From assembly GCF_040549485.1 (NCBI RefSeq), contig NZ_JBEPTK010000006.1:1-64000 (forward strand): a stretch of 64,000 bases of DNA, given 5' to 3'. The DNA is from Constrictibacter sp. MBR-5 (GTDB taxonomy: Bacteria > Pseudomonadota > Alphaproteobacteria > JAJUGE01). Each line of letters opens with the position of its first letter. Positions within the stretch are counted from its first letter, which is position 1. The notes beneath the pieces were generated by a model. It did not search any database. It worked only from the letters and a program-made list of their open reading frames with translations, and was not told the DNA's origin. The position numbers were made by a program, and so were the translations under genes. Below are positions 15,968 to 26,785 of this stretch, in pieces.

Positions 15968-17071
15968 ATGAGCGAGACTCAGGCATTTGCCGAAACGCCC
16001 GTCGCCGAGCCCACGCGGGTCGATCTTACCCGGGACTGGGTCAGGCGCAGGCTGTTCGACGGTCCTTGGAACAGCCTGCTGACGATCCTGGCGATCGCCT
16101 TCCTCGTCTGGGCGGTGCCCCCTGCCCTGAACTGGTTCTTCTTCGACGCCGTCTGGAGCGGCGGCGACCCCGCGGCCTGCCGTGGCGCCGAGGGCGCCTG
16201 CTGGGCGATGGTGCACGACAAGTACCGGCTGATCCTGTTCGGGCGCTACCCGTACATGGAGCAGTGGCGTCCCTTCCTCGGCATGCTGGTGCTGATCGCC
16301 GCGGTCGCCGTCAGCTGTCGGCGGGCGAACTGGAAGCTGTGGCTGGCGGGGGTGTGGATCGCCGCCTTCGCCGTCTTCTTCGGGTTGATGTGGGGCGGCT
16401 TCCTCGGCATGACGCACGTCCGCTCCGAGCTCTGGGGCGGCCTGCCGCTGACGCTCCTACTCGCCATGGTCGGCATCGCCGCGGCCTTTCCACTGTCGAT
16501 CGTCCTGGCGCTCGGCCGGCGCTCGAAGATGCCGGTCATTCGCGCGATCTGCGTCGTCTACATCGAGTTCATCCGCGGCGTACCGCTGATCTCGCTGCTC
16601 TTCATGGCGTCGTTCATGCTGCCGCTGTTCCTGCCGGAGGGCATCTCGATCGCTGCCCTCCTGCGGGCGCAGATCGCGATCATCCTGTTCAGCGCGGCCT
16701 ATCTCGCGGAGGTCATCCGCGGCGGCCTGCAGGCGCTGCCGAACGGGCAGGTCGAGGCGGCCCAGGCGATCGGCCTCAGCTACTGGCAGACGCAGCGCAT
16801 GATCGTCCTGCCACAGGCGATCCGGATGGTGATACCGCCGATCGTCAACACCTTCATCGGCCTCTTCAAGGACACGTCCCTCGTCGCGATCGTCAGTCTG
16901 ACGGACCTGCTGCTCGCGATGCGGCAGGCGGTGGCCGACCCGGAATGGCGCGTCTACTTCGTCGAGGGCTATGTGTTCATCGCGATGATCTACTTCGTCT
17001 TCTGCTACTTCATGTCGAAGTACAGCCAGTATCTCGAGCGCGATCTCTACACCGGCAACCGTCGGAGCTGA
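15968..17071 (+). CDS. aapM: General L-amino acid ABC transporter, permease AapM
   Basis: A 367-residue inner-membrane permease, partner of AapQ. The coupling loop reads '[30 protein letters not shown]', with the conserved Gly and Pro residues. The permease core has '[24 protein letters not shown]', the family pattern for the substrate channel. The N-terminal half has extra membrane segments, as in BztC/AapM. The start follows the aapQ stop by a single base. All features match a complete AapM. Confidence 0.95.
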   Translation: MSETQAFAETPVAEPTRVDLTRDWVRRRLFDGPWNSLLTILAIAFLVWAVPPALNWFFFDAVWSGGDPAACRGAEGACWAMVHDKYRLILFGRYPYMEQWRPFLGMLVLIAAVAVSCRRANWKLWLAGVWIAAFAVFFGLMWGGFLGMTHVRSELWGGLPLTLLLAMVGIAAAFPLSIVLALGRRSKMPVIRAICVVYIEFIRGVPLISLLFMASFMLPLFLPEGISIAALLRAQIAIILFSAAYLAEVIRGGLQALPNGQVEAAQAIGLSYWQTQRMIVLPQAIRMVIPPIVNTFIGLFKDTSLVAIVSLTDLLLAMRQAVADPEWRVYFVEGYVFIAMIYFVFCYFMSKYSQYLERDLYTGNRRS

Positions 17072-17084
17072 AGGACACCACGAC

Positions 17085-17858
17085 ATGGCGAACGCTGCGA
17101 TGCCCAGCCCGCTGCCCTCCGACGCGCCGATGGTCCAGCTGATCGGCGTGAACAAGTGGTACGGCCAGTTTCACGTCCTGCACGACATCGACCTGACCGT
17201 CGCCAGCGGCGAGCGCATCGTCATCTGCGGTCCGTCCGGCTCCGGCAAGTCCACCCTGATCCGCTGCATCAACCGGCTGGAGGAGCATCAGAAGGGCCGC
17301 ATCATCGTCGATGGGACGGAGCTGACGAACGACCTGAAGAACATCGACCAGGTCCGGCGCGAGGTCGGCATGGTCTTCCAGTCGTTCAATCTGTTCCCGC
17401 ACCTCACCGTCCTGGAGAACTGCACGCTCGGCCCGATCTGGGTGCGCAAGACGCCGAAGGCGGAAGCAGAGGCCGAGGCGATGAGCTACCTGGAACGCGT
17501 GCGCATTCCCGAGCAGGCCGCCAAGTATCCCGGCCAGCTCTCCGGCGGCCAGCAGCAGCGCGTCGCCATCGCGCGTGCCCTGTGCATGCAACCGAAAGTC
17601 ATGCTCTTCGACGAGCCGACCTCCGCCCTCGACCCGGAGATGATCAAGGAGGTGCTCGAGGTGATGGTCGAGCTGGCGCACACCGGCATGACGATGCTCT
17701 GCGTCACCCACGAGATGGGTTTTGCCCGAACCGTCGCCAACCGTGTCATTTTCATGGACAGGGGCCGGATCATCGAGCAGAACGAGCCGGAGGAGTTCTT
17801 CAACAACCCCCGCTCGGAGCGCACGAAGTTGTTTCTGAGCCAGATCCTCCATCACTGA
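17085..17858 (+). CDS. aapP: General L-amino acid ABC transporter, ATP-binding protein AapP
   Basis: A 257-residue ABC ATPase. Walker A is 'GPSGSGKST', the Q-loop '[17 protein letters not shown]', the signature '[15 protein letters not shown]', Walker B '[14 protein letters not shown]' and the switch His is in 'VTHEMGFA'. These match polar amino-acid transporter ATPases (HisP/GlnQ/AapP) fully. It powers uptake through AapQM. It is 13 bases after aapM and 12 before the PII gene, so all belong to one transcript. Confidence 0.95.
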   Translation: MANAAMPSPLPSDAPMVQLIGVNKWYGQFHVLHDIDLTVASGERIVICGPSGSGKSTLIRCINRLEEHQKGRIIVDGTELTNDLKNIDQVRREVGMVFQSFNLFPHLTVLENCTLGPIWVRKTPKAEAEAEAMSYLERVRIPEQAAKYPGQLSGGQQQRVAIARALCMQPKVMLFDEPTSALDPEMIKEVLEVMVELAHTGMTMLCVTHEMGFARTVANRVIFMDRGRIIEQNEPEEFFNNPRSERTKLFLSQILHH

Positions 17859-17870
17859 GGGAGTGGCAGC

Positions 17871-18209
17871 GTGAAACTCGTCATGGCAGTCATCAAGCCG
17901 CACAAGCTCGATGCGGTGCGCGACGCACTCACCAATCTCGGTGTCCACGGCCTGACCGCCACCGAGGTGAAGGGCTTCGGCCGGCAGCGCGGCCATACCG
18001 AGGTCTATCGCGGTGCCGAGTACGCCGTCAGCTACCTTCCGAAGGTCAAGGTCGAGGTGGCCCTGTCCGACGACCTCGCCGAGCGTGCCGTCGAGGCGAT
18101 CAAGCTGGCCGCACACACCGGACAGATCGGTGACGGCAAGATCTTCGTCTACGATCTGAACCACGTCGTCCGGATCCGGACCGGCGAGCGAGGCACCGAC
18201 GCGCTTTAG
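17871..18209 (+). CDS. PII nitrogen-signalling protein (GlnB/GlnK type)
   Basis: A 112-residue PII protein, the trimeric sensor of 2-oxoglutarate, ATP/ADP and glutamine status. The T loop keeps the uridylylation site Tyr51 in 'GFGRQRGHTEVYRGAEY'. The B loop is 'TGQIGDGKIFV' and the C loop is 'RIRTGERGTDAL', all normal. It starts with GTG, preceded by GAGGGAG, 12 bases after aapP. PII genes are normally beside glnA or amtB; here it closes an amino-acid ABC operon and no amtB is nearby. This suggests PII control of this transporter or co-regulated uptake. Whether it is a GlnB, GlnK or a third paralogue (GlnZ/GlnY-like) cannot be told. Confidence 0.93.
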   Translation: MKLVMAVIKPHKLDAVRDALTNLGVHGLTATEVKGFGRQRGHTEVYRGAEYAVSYLPKVKVEVALSDDLAERAVEAIKLAAHTGQIGDGKIFVYDLNHVVRIRTGERGTDAL

Positions 18210-18400
18210 AATGGCTGCGCCCTCCACGGCGCCGCCTTCGCTCCGCCGGTCGCGCCGCTGACCGGCCCCGGCCGCACGCATCCAGCCGAAGCGACTCCCC
18301 CTTCTTCCTCGGGTCGAGCGCCCTTTGCTGCTGTCTCCGCTCGTGCGGCCTTTGCTGCGGGGGCGGATGGTCGCCTCTTGCACGGTCGTTCACTTCGATC

Positions 18401-18425
18401 CGAACATTATTGCGCTCTCGCCGTT
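18401..18425 (+). promoter_or_regulatory. Candidate EcfG-type (general stress) promoter before the stressosome genes
   Basis: CGAAC (18401-18405), exactly 16 bases, then CGTT (18422-18425) followed by TAC. The alphaproteobacterial general stress sigma factor EcfG recognises GGAAC-N16-17-CGTT, so this has 8 of 9 consensus bases and correct spacing. It lies 63 bases before the first stressosome gene, in the only sizeable gap upstream. A single mismatch site can occur by chance, so this is a candidate only. Confidence 0.42.
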
Positions 18426-18487
18426 TACCCGCAGGGTAAGGCCCCGTTCCCCGCCTGGGGACCACTTCCCGAACTCAGAAGGTCCTG

Positions 18488-19396
18488 ATGCCGAACTCCT
18501 CGAAGAACCTCGACGCACTCCTCCGCAGGCGGTTCGACAGCATTCTCAACGCATGGATCGCCGCCCAGTCTTCGGAAGGCGTGCTGCGCCGGGACCTGAT
18601 GCGGGAGAGCGAGATCAGGCAGCAGTCGCGGGCCATCCTTGATGCGCTCGCGACCTCCGTATCGCGCGTCGACATCAACGAGCGGATCGATCTCGATGCC
18701 GATGAGTGGGCGGACCTCAAGCAGCTTCTGAAGGAAGCCACCGACCGGCGCGTCGAGCGCGGCTTCACGCCGTCCGAAATGGCGACCTTCATCCTGTCCC
18801 TGAAGCAGCCCTTCTTCGAGGGCCTCACCAACGAACTGGCCGACTCTCCGTCCGACCTCCTGAAGCAGGCATGGTCCATCAGCCGGATCCTCGACCAGTT
18901 GGGCCTCTACACTAACGAGGTCTACATCGCCGAGCGCGAGGAGATCATCCAGCGCCAGCAGACGGAGATGATGGAACTCTCCACGCCGGTGGTTCAGCTG
19001 TGGGACAAGATCCTCGCCCTGCCCCTGATCGGGACGCTCGACAGCGTCCGGGCGCAGATGGTCATGGAGAACCTTCTTCAGGCGATCGTCGAGCGTGGCG
19101 CCGAGTTCGCCATCGTCGACATCACCGGCGTGCCGACGGTCGACACGCTCGTCGCGCAGCACCTGCTGAAGACGGCGGCCGCGGTCCGTCTGATGGGAGC
19201 GCACTGCATCATCAGCGGCATCCGCCCCCAGATCGCGCAGACCATCGTCCATCTCGGCGTCGAGCTGCCGCAGGTCGTGACGAAATCGGACATCCAGAGC
19301 GCCCTGGCGCACGCACTCCGCCAGATGCAGGCACAGACATACGCCCAGACGCAGCACGGTCCGCTGTTCGCCGAGCTGGGGCATCATCGTGGATGA
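18488..19396 (+). CDS. rsbR: RsbR-type stressosome scaffold protein with STAS domain
   Basis: A 302-residue RsbR-like protein. The N-terminal part (about 5-145) is all-helical and fits the RsbRD_N sensory type rather than the globin type of Bacillus RsbRA. A linker helix ('EREEIIQRQQTEMMELSTPVVQLWDKILALPLIG') leads into a C-terminal STAS domain (about 160-275). The phospho-acceptor positions of RsbR are kept: Thr213 in 'DITGV' and Ser243 in 'IISGI' (Thr in Bacillus). RsbR and RsbS build the large cytoplasmic stressosome that holds RsbT until stress. AGAAGG stands about 6 bases before the ATG. It overlaps rsbS by 8 bases. Confidence 0.88.
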   Translation: MPNSSKNLDALLRRRFDSILNAWIAAQSSEGVLRRDLMRESEIRQQSRAILDALATSVSRVDINERIDLDADEWADLKQLLKEATDRRVERGFTPSEMATFILSLKQPFFEGLTNELADSPSDLLKQAWSISRILDQLGLYTNEVYIAEREEIIQRQQTEMMELSTPVVQLWDKILALPLIGTLDSVRAQMVMENLLQAIVERGAEFAIVDITGVPTVDTLVAQHLLKTAAAVRLMGAHCIISGIRPQIAQTIVHLGVELPQVVTKSDIQSALAHALRQMQAQTYAQTQHGPLFAELGHHRG

Positions 19397-19790
19397 GTTC
19401 GACCCCGGTGCGGGCGAAGTCCAGATCTTCGAGGTCCAGGACTGTCTGCTCGTCGCCATCCAGGAGGATCTCGACGACAGGGCCGTGCTCGACCTCCAGG
19501 ACCGGCTGACGGAGCGGATCTCGAAGACCCACGCGCGCGGCGTGCTGATCGACATCTCGGCGCTGGACGTCGTCGACACCTTCATCGGCCGCATGCTCGG
19601 GAGCATCGCGCGCATGGCCGCGATCCTCGACGCGGCCTCGGTTCTGGTCGGCATGCGGCCGGCGGTCGCGATCACGCTCGTCGAACTCGGGATGCACCTG
19701 GATGAGGTACGGACGGCGTTGAACGTCGACCGCGGGCTGCGCCTGATCCGCGAGCAGATCGATGGCAGAGCGGCGAGCAATGGCCGATGA
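19389..19790 (+). CDS. rsbS: RsbS-type STAS antagonist
   Basis: A 133-residue single STAS-domain protein. It keeps the RsbS phosphorylation site Ser57 in 'VLIDISALDVVDTFIGR', nearly identical to the well-known RsbS motif. In the family the unphosphorylated form captures the kinase RsbT in the stressosome, and phosphorylation by RsbT releases it. It starts with GTG inside the end of rsbR and overlaps rsbT. Such tight packing implies matched production of the three core proteins. Confidence 0.9.
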   Translation: MDEFDPGAGEVQIFEVQDCLLVAIQEDLDDRAVLDLQDRLTERISKTHARGVLIDISALDVVDTFIGRMLGSIARMAAILDAASVLVGMRPAVAITLVELGMHLDEVRTALNVDRGLRLIREQIDGRAASNGR

Positions 19791-20199
19791 GCCCGGATTG
19801 CGCATCGAGATCCGCCGGCCGCAGGACATCGCTTCGGTGCGTCGCGCCGTCGGCAAGGCCATGGATTCCGTCGGCGCCTCGACGCTCCGCCGAACCCGCA
19901 TCGTCACCGCGGCGAGCGAACTCGCCCGGAACGTGCTCGTCCACGGCGGTGGCGGGCGCGTAGAGATGCAGGTCGCCGGCCGGGAGGCGCCGAGGGGCAG
20001 CGGAGTGATCCTGACCTTCATCGACGAAGGCAAGGGGATCGCCGATATCGAGCTGGCGCTCCGGGACGGCTTCACGACCGGAACCGGTCTGGGAATGGGC
20101 CTGGGTGGCGCGAAGCGGCTGAGCGACGAGTTCAAGATCACGTCTGCTCCCGGTCAGGGAACCACGGTCAGGATCGCGAGTTGGCTCAGAAGACCCTAG
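19780..20199 (+). CDS. rsbT: RsbT-type switch serine kinase
   Basis: A 139-residue GHKL/HATPase_c protein. The N box is 'ASELARNVLVHGGGG', the G1 box 'DEGKGI' and the G2 box 'GLGMGLGGAKRLSDEF', all typical of RsbT. RsbT phosphorylates RsbS and RsbR and, when freed, activates a downstream effector (RsbU in Bacillus). ATG 19780 is preferred to an in-frame ATG at 19762, as it gives the usual length; the gene overlaps rsbS by 11 bases. No RsbU-type PP2C with an N-terminal RsbT-binding domain is present, so the effector here must differ. Confidence 0.9.
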   Translation: MADEPGLRIEIRRPQDIASVRRAVGKAMDSVGASTLRRTRIVTAASELARNVLVHGGGGRVEMQVAGREAPRGSGVILTFIDEGKGIADIELALRDGFTTGTGLGMGLGGAKRLSDEFKITSAPGQGTTVRIASWLRRP

Positions 20200-21218
20200 T
20201 CGCCGTCGACGTCCGGGAGCGCAGCCAGGTGGCTGAAGCACGCAGGCGCGCCCTCCTCATGGCGAACGATATCGGCTTGTCGGAAGCCGACGCGGCGCGT
20301 GCCGCCCTCGTTGCGACGGAGGCGGCGACGAACCTTTTGCGGCATGCGGGCCAAGGTGAGATCCTGATCGCACCGCGCGCGGACGGCGATATCCGCTCCG
20401 TCACCATTGCAGCCCTCGACAGCGGCCCCGGGATGGCGAATCCGGCTGAGTGCATGGAAGACGGCTTCACGACGGGCGACGGACCCGGTGTCGGCCTCGG
20501 CACGATCCAGCGCCAGTCGGACATGTTCGAACTCTTCTCCCTCTCCGGGCAAGGCACGGTGGTCGTCGCAACGATCCACCCGCGCCATTCCATCGAGGCA
20601 CCTGTCGCGCCCCAGCCCTTCCAGCCGCATGCCGGCGGGACGGTCTTCGGATGCTTCGCCGTTCCTGCGGCTGGAGAAACCGCATGCGGCGACGGCTGGG
20701 CAGTGCGCCGCAGCGCCGGCATCACCGACATCCTGGTGTGCGACGGCTTGGGACACGGCGCCAAGGCTGCCGAAGCGACCGATGCGGCATGCGTCACGTT
20801 CGCAGCGCAGACCGGCGTCGAATCCCTCGAAGAGAGCATGGAGCGAATCGACCGCGCGCTCCACGGCACACGGGGTGCCGCTGTCGCGATCGCGTCGATC
20901 GACCATCGCAGATCGCTGCTGAGCTTCATGGGCGTCGGCAACATCTCCGGCTGGCTGCGATGGGACGGCGGCACCAGCCGCACGCTCTCGTACGAAGGTA
21001 TCGTTGGGCGGAACACCGGGCGGGCGCGGGTGATCGAGTATCCCTACGAGGGTGAGCTTTTGGCCATCTTCGCTTCCGACGGCCTGGGCACCCGATGGGA
21101 CCTCGGCAAGTATCGCGGCTTGGCGAGCCGCCATCCACTGACGATCGGGGCGGTCCTGTACCGCGATTTCCGGCGCAGGCGGGATGACTGTACCGTCTTC
21201 ACGGCCCGCATCGCATGA
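20181..21218 (+). CDS. ATPase-phosphatase fusion (RsbT-like GHKL domain plus RsbX/SpoIIE-like PP2C domain)
   Basis: A 345-residue two-domain protein. Residues about 5-135 form a GHKL ATPase domain: N box '[16 protein letters not shown]', 'DSGPGM' and '[14 protein letters not shown]'. Residues about 150-340 form a small PP2C/SpoIIE-type phosphatase: '[17 protein letters not shown]', 'GVGNISGWL' and '[12 protein letters not shown]' supply metal-binding Asp and Gly residues. In Bacillus the separate RsbX phosphatase resets RsbR and RsbS; here that activity is joined to a second kinase-like domain. It begins with TTG (20181), overlapping rsbT by 19 bases. It most likely dephosphorylates the STAS proteins. 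The role of the ATPase domain is open. Confidence 0.85.
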   Translation: MAQKTLVAVDVRERSQVAEARRRALLMANDIGLSEADAARAALVATEAATNLLRHAGQGEILIAPRADGDIRSVTIAALDSGPGMANPAECMEDGFTTGDGPGVGLGTIQRQSDMFELFSLSGQGTVVVATIHPRHSIEAPVAPQPFQPHAGGTVFGCFAVPAAGETACGDGWAVRRSAGITDILVCDGLGHGAKAAEATDAACVTFAAQTGVESLEESMERIDRALHGTRGAAVAIASIDHRRSLLSFMGVGNISGWLRWDGGTSRTLSYEGIVGRNTGRARVIEYPYEGELLAIFASDGLGTRWDLGKYRGLASRHPLTIGAVLYRDFRRRRDDCTVFTARIA

Positions 21219-22441
21219 AGATCCCGATCTTCCGAGCGACCCTGCGCACCGGTGCGGATGTCGTCCAGTCGCGCCAGTGGGCGCGGGCGGTGTCGGCGGG
21301 GCTCGGGCTCGCCGAGCAGGATCAGACGCGCATCGCGACCGCCGTATCGGAGATCGCACGTAACGCCGTCTCCTACGCAGGCGGCGGTCGCATCGAATTC
21401 GGCGTCGCGAACACGAAGACGCGTCCGGCCCTCGTCGTCCAGGTCTCGGACACGGGCCGGGGCATCGGGGACGTCGAGGCGGTGCTGGGCGGGCGCTACC
21501 AGTCGAAGACAGGGCTGGGCCTCGGCATTCCGGGAGCCCGGCGTCTGATGGACGAGTTCACACTCGAGACGGGCCCGTCGGGTACGACCGTCGTCATGGC
21601 GAAATGGATCGCCGGCAGCGACATGACGCACGACACCCTGAAGGTGAAGGCTCAGCAGGCAGCCGGCCGCCTCGCCCGGATGCGTCAGGCCGATCCGGTG
21701 GCCGAGGTCCAGCAGCAGAACCGGGAACTGCTCGAGAGCCTGCAGCAGTTGCGCGTCCGCGAGGAGGAACTCGTCACCGCGAACGAGAAGCTGCGGGCCA
21801 ATCTCGACGAGAAAGAGGTGCTGCTCCGCGAGGTCCACCACAGGGTCAAGAACAACCTGCAGATCGTCAGCAGCCTCGTGTCGCTGCAGGGCGCCCGTGC
21901 CCGCAGTCCGGAGGCGAAGCATGAACTCGCCGCGCTGTCGGGGCGTATCCGGTCGCTCAGCCTGATCCACGACCATCTCTACCATGGCGAGAACGTCGCG
22001 CGGATCGAACTCGGAGAGTATGTCGGCGATCTCTGCCGCCGCATCCGCGACGTCTTCGCGGAACCGGATCCGCGGATCATGCTGACATACGACATGCCGC
22101 AGATCGTCATTCCCATCGATCTCGCGATCAACATCGGCCTCGTGGTCAACGAACTGGTCACCAACAGCTTCAAGCACGCCTTTCCCGACGGCCGGACGGG
22201 GACGATCAGCATCATCGGCGGCCTTGAAGGCCGGCGGCTCTCCATGAGCGTCCGCGACGACGGGATCGGCGCCGGCGCAATCCTGCGCGACCGGACCCGC
22301 CGTTCGCTGGGCACCACATTGGTCGAAACGATGGTGTCGCGCCTGAACGGCAAGATTGAAGTCGAGGGAACGGGCGGCACTGCGACGCATATCGAACTGG
22401 ACCTGCCGGAGCCGGATGCGGCGGACGGTGGAATCGCGTGA
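21215..22441 (+). CDS. RsbT-like ATPase fused to a HisKA_2 histidine kinase
   Basis: A 408-residue protein with three parts. Residues about 5-132 are an RsbT-like GHKL domain (N box '[15 protein letters not shown]', 'DTGRGIGD', '[16 protein letters not shown]'). Residues about 150-205 are a coiled coil. Residues about 203-400 are a HisKA_2 sensor kinase, with the phospho-acceptor His in '[22 protein letters not shown]' (His208/His209, the second being the family site) and a catalytic domain with '[15 protein letters not shown]'. HisKA_2 and HWE kinases commonly feed the PhyR-NepR-EcfG stress pathway in alphaproteobacteria. This protein could turn stressosome state into a phosphorelay. It overlaps the preceding gene by 4 bases; no response regulator lies next to it. 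Confidence 0.87.
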   Translation: MKIPIFRATLRTGADVVQSRQWARAVSAGLGLAEQDQTRIATAVSEIARNAVSYAGGGRIEFGVANTKTRPALVVQVSDTGRGIGDVEAVLGGRYQSKTGLGLGIPGARRLMDEFTLETGPSGTTVVMAKWIAGSDMTHDTLKVKAQQAAGRLARMRQADPVAEVQQQNRELLESLQQLRVREEELVTANEKLRANLDEKEVLLREVHHRVKNNLQIVSSLVSLQGARARSPEAKHELAALSGRIRSLSLIHDHLYHGENVARIELGEYVGDLCRRIRDVFAEPDPRIMLTYDMPQIVIPIDLAINIGLVVNELVTNSFKHAFPDGRTGTISIIGGLEGRRLSMSVRDDGIGAGAILRDRTRRSLGTTLVETMVSRLNGKIEVEGTGGTATHIELDLPEPDAADGGIA

Positions 22442-22516
22442 TTTGACGCGATCCTGCGGGCATGCTGTTCTTTCTGAATGGCCCGTCCGGGCCGCCGAAT
22501 GCGGGGTGCGGGGGGT

Positions 22517-24722
<2,206 letters not shown>

Positions 24723-24726
<4 letters not shown>

Positions 24727-25571
24727 CCGATCCCCTGCTGAGGGTCGAACACCTCACCATGCGCTTCGGCGGTCTCGTCGCGGTCGACGACCTCGAGTTC
24801 GAGGCCGCGCCCGGCGAGATCACCGCGATCATCGGGCCGAACGGCGCCGGCAAGACCACGGTCTTCAACTGCCTGACCGGCTTCTACCCGCCGACCGTCG
24901 GCCGCCTCACCCTCAGCAACCCCCGCAAGGGCCGGTTCCTGCTGGAGCAGATGGATGGCGACCGCATCGCGCGCGAGGCGGGCGTCGCCAGGACCTTCCA
25001 GAACATCCGCCTGTTCTCGCGCATGTCCGTGCTGGAAAACCTGATGGTGGCGCAGCACACCGAACTGATGCGCGCGTCGGTCTTCTCGATCGCCGGACTG
25101 CTCGGCCTGCCGAGCTTCACCCGCGCCGAGCGGCAGGCGATCGAACTGTCGCGCTACTGGCTGCACCGGATGCGCCTCGAGGACCGCGCCGAATGGGAGG
25201 CCGGCAACCTGCCCTACGGCGCGCAGCGGCGCCTGGAGATCGCCCGGGCGATGTGCACCAAACCGGCGCTGCTCTGCCTCGACGAGCCCGCGGCCGGCCT
25301 CAATCCGCGCGAGTCGGCCGAGCTCAACGAGATCCTGCTCGACATCCGGCGCGACCATGGCGTCGGCATCCTGCTGATCGAGCACGACATGAGCGTCGTC
25401 ATGGGCATATCCGACCATATCGTCGTGCTCGATTACGGCCGGAAGATCGCCGACGGCGCGCCGGAGGCGATCCGCAACGACCCAGCCGTCATCCGCGCCT
25501 ATCTCGGCACCGACGAGGAGGAGGAGTTGCCCGAAGAGGTGGCGCAGGATCTGCCGCGAGGGATGCAGTGA
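24723..25571 (+). CDS. livG: Branched-chain amino acid ABC transporter ATP-binding protein LivG
   Basis: A 282-residue ATPase. Walker A is 'GPNGAGKTT'. The Q-loop region is 'VARTFQNIRLF'. The signature is altered to 'LPYGAQRRLEIARAM', the form usual for LivG. Walker B is 'LLCLDEPAAGLNPRE', and the switch His is in 'IEHDMSVVMGISDHIVVLDYG'. The C-terminal 30 residues are acidic ('DEEEELPEE'). It partners LivF; both genes overlap their neighbours by a few bases, indicating one transcript. Confidence 0.95.
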
Positions 25572-26299
25572 TGCTCGAACTGCGCGGCGTCCACACCTTC
25601 TACGGACACATCGAGGCGCTGAAGGGCATCGACCTCGACGTGCGCCAGGGCGAGATCGTCACGCTGATCGGCGCGAACGGCGCCGGCAAGTCGACCCTGC
25701 TGATGACCATCTGCGGCAATCCGCGCGCGGCGCGCGGCAGCATCCGCTTCGAAGGACGGGATATCACGCGGGAGGAGACGTTCACGATCGTGCGTCGCGG
25801 CATCGCCCAGTCGCCGGAAGGCCGCCGGATCTTCCCGCACATGACCGTGACCGAGAATCTTCAGCTCGGCGCCCTCACCGCGCCGCCCGAGCATTTCGAC
25901 GCCGACCTGGAGCGCATCTTCGGCCTGTTCCCCCGTCTGCGTGAGCGCCGGATGCAGCGGGGCGGGACGCTGTCGGGCGGTGAGCAGCAGATGCTGGCCA
26001 TCGGTCGCGCCCTGATGAGCCGCCCTCGCCTGCTCCTCCTCGACGAACCGTCGCTGGGACTGGCCCCGCTGATCGTTCGCCAGATCTTCGATGTCGTGCG
26101 CGAGATCAACCGCACAGAGGGCATGACCGTCTTCCTGGTCGAACAGAACGCCTTCCACGCCCTGCGCCTCGCCCACCGCGGTTATGTGATGGTCAACGGC
26201 TCGATCACGATGACCGGCACGGGGCGCGAACTGCTCGGCAACCCCGAGGTTCGCGCCGCCTATCTCGAAGGCGGGCATGCGCCGGAGCCGGTACGATGA
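25571..26299 (+). CDS. livF: Branched-chain amino acid ABC transporter ATP-binding protein LivF
   Basis: A 242-residue ATPase. Walker A is 'GANGAGKST', the Q-loop 'IAQSPEGRRIFPHMTVTENL', the signature 'LSGGEQQMLAIGRALM', Walker B 'LLLLDEPSLGLAP' and 'VEQNAFHALRLAHRGYVMVNG' gives the LivF-typical switch. ATG 25571 overlaps the livG stop by 1 base. The open frame runs further upstream inside livG but that part is not LivF-like. Complete and standard. Confidence 0.95.
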   Translation: MLELRGVHTFYGHIEALKGIDLDVRQGEIVTLIGANGAGKSTLLMTICGNPRAARGSIRFEGRDITREETFTIVRRGIAQSPEGRRIFPHMTVTENLQLGALTAPPEHFDADLERIFGLFPRLRERRMQRGGTLSGGEQQMLAIGRALMSRPRLLLLDEPSLGLAPLIVRQIFDVVREINRTEGMTVFLVEQNAFHALRLAHRGYVMVNGSITMTGTGRELLGNPEVRAAYLEGGHAPEPVR

Positions 26300-26652
26300 C
26301 CGATCTGTTCGGCGCCTCGCCCGGGGCCTATCTGGGCCTCGTCGTCGTCCTCATGGGCTTTGCTGCCTTCATGACGGGGCAGGCGGTCGCGGCGTCCTGG
26401 AAGCCGGTCTGGCAGCTCGGACCCTACGGTCTGCTGCTCGCCATGGCCGCACGCTTCCTGCTGTTCGCACTGTTCGACGGTGAGCTGCTGGCGCTGCCCG
26501 GCTTCCTGATTGACCTCGTGCTGATGGTCGCCATCGGGCTGTTTGCCTGGCGGATAACCCATGTCCGCAAGATCGTCTCGCAGTATCCCTGGCTCTATCG
26601 CCGCAAGGGCCTTCTCGGCTATCAGCCGGGTGCGACGTCCACCTCCGGCTGA
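26296..26652 (+). CDS. Small membrane protein of the liv operon (DUF6867-like)
   Basis: A 118-residue protein with three hydrophobic segments (about 12-35, 44-62 and 70-88), followed by a basic tail ('VRKIVSQYPWLYRRKGLLGYQPG'). It overlaps livF by 4 bases and is clearly co-transcribed. From memory, a DUF6867 family of this size follows livF in many alphaproteobacteria; the match is by context and pattern, not a search. It may assist assembly or tune the transporter. Function is unknown. Confidence 0.72.
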   Translation: MTDLFGASPGAYLGLVVVLMGFAAFMTGQAVAASWKPVWQLGPYGLLLAMAARFLLFALFDGELLALPGFLIDLVLMVAIGLFAWRITHVRKIVSQYPWLYRRKGLLGYQPGATSTSG

Positions 26653-26680
26653 CGTTCCATCCACCATCCGTCCCGCCCGA

Positions 26681-26700
26681 TATGGCGGCTTATGGCGGCT
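26681..26700. repeat. Perfect tandem 10-bp repeat (two copies)
   Basis: TATGGCGGCT occurs twice in direct succession between the liv operon and the NDUFA9-like gene. It may be an incidental slippage duplication or part of a promoter. No further copies follow. Confidence 0.6.
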
Positions 26701-26785
26701 TTGCTTGCCGGTGGGCGCGCAGCCGATAATATGCGCCGGCTGCAGCGGGTCGCCCCGCCGTCCCGCGATCGTTTAAGGGGGAAGT

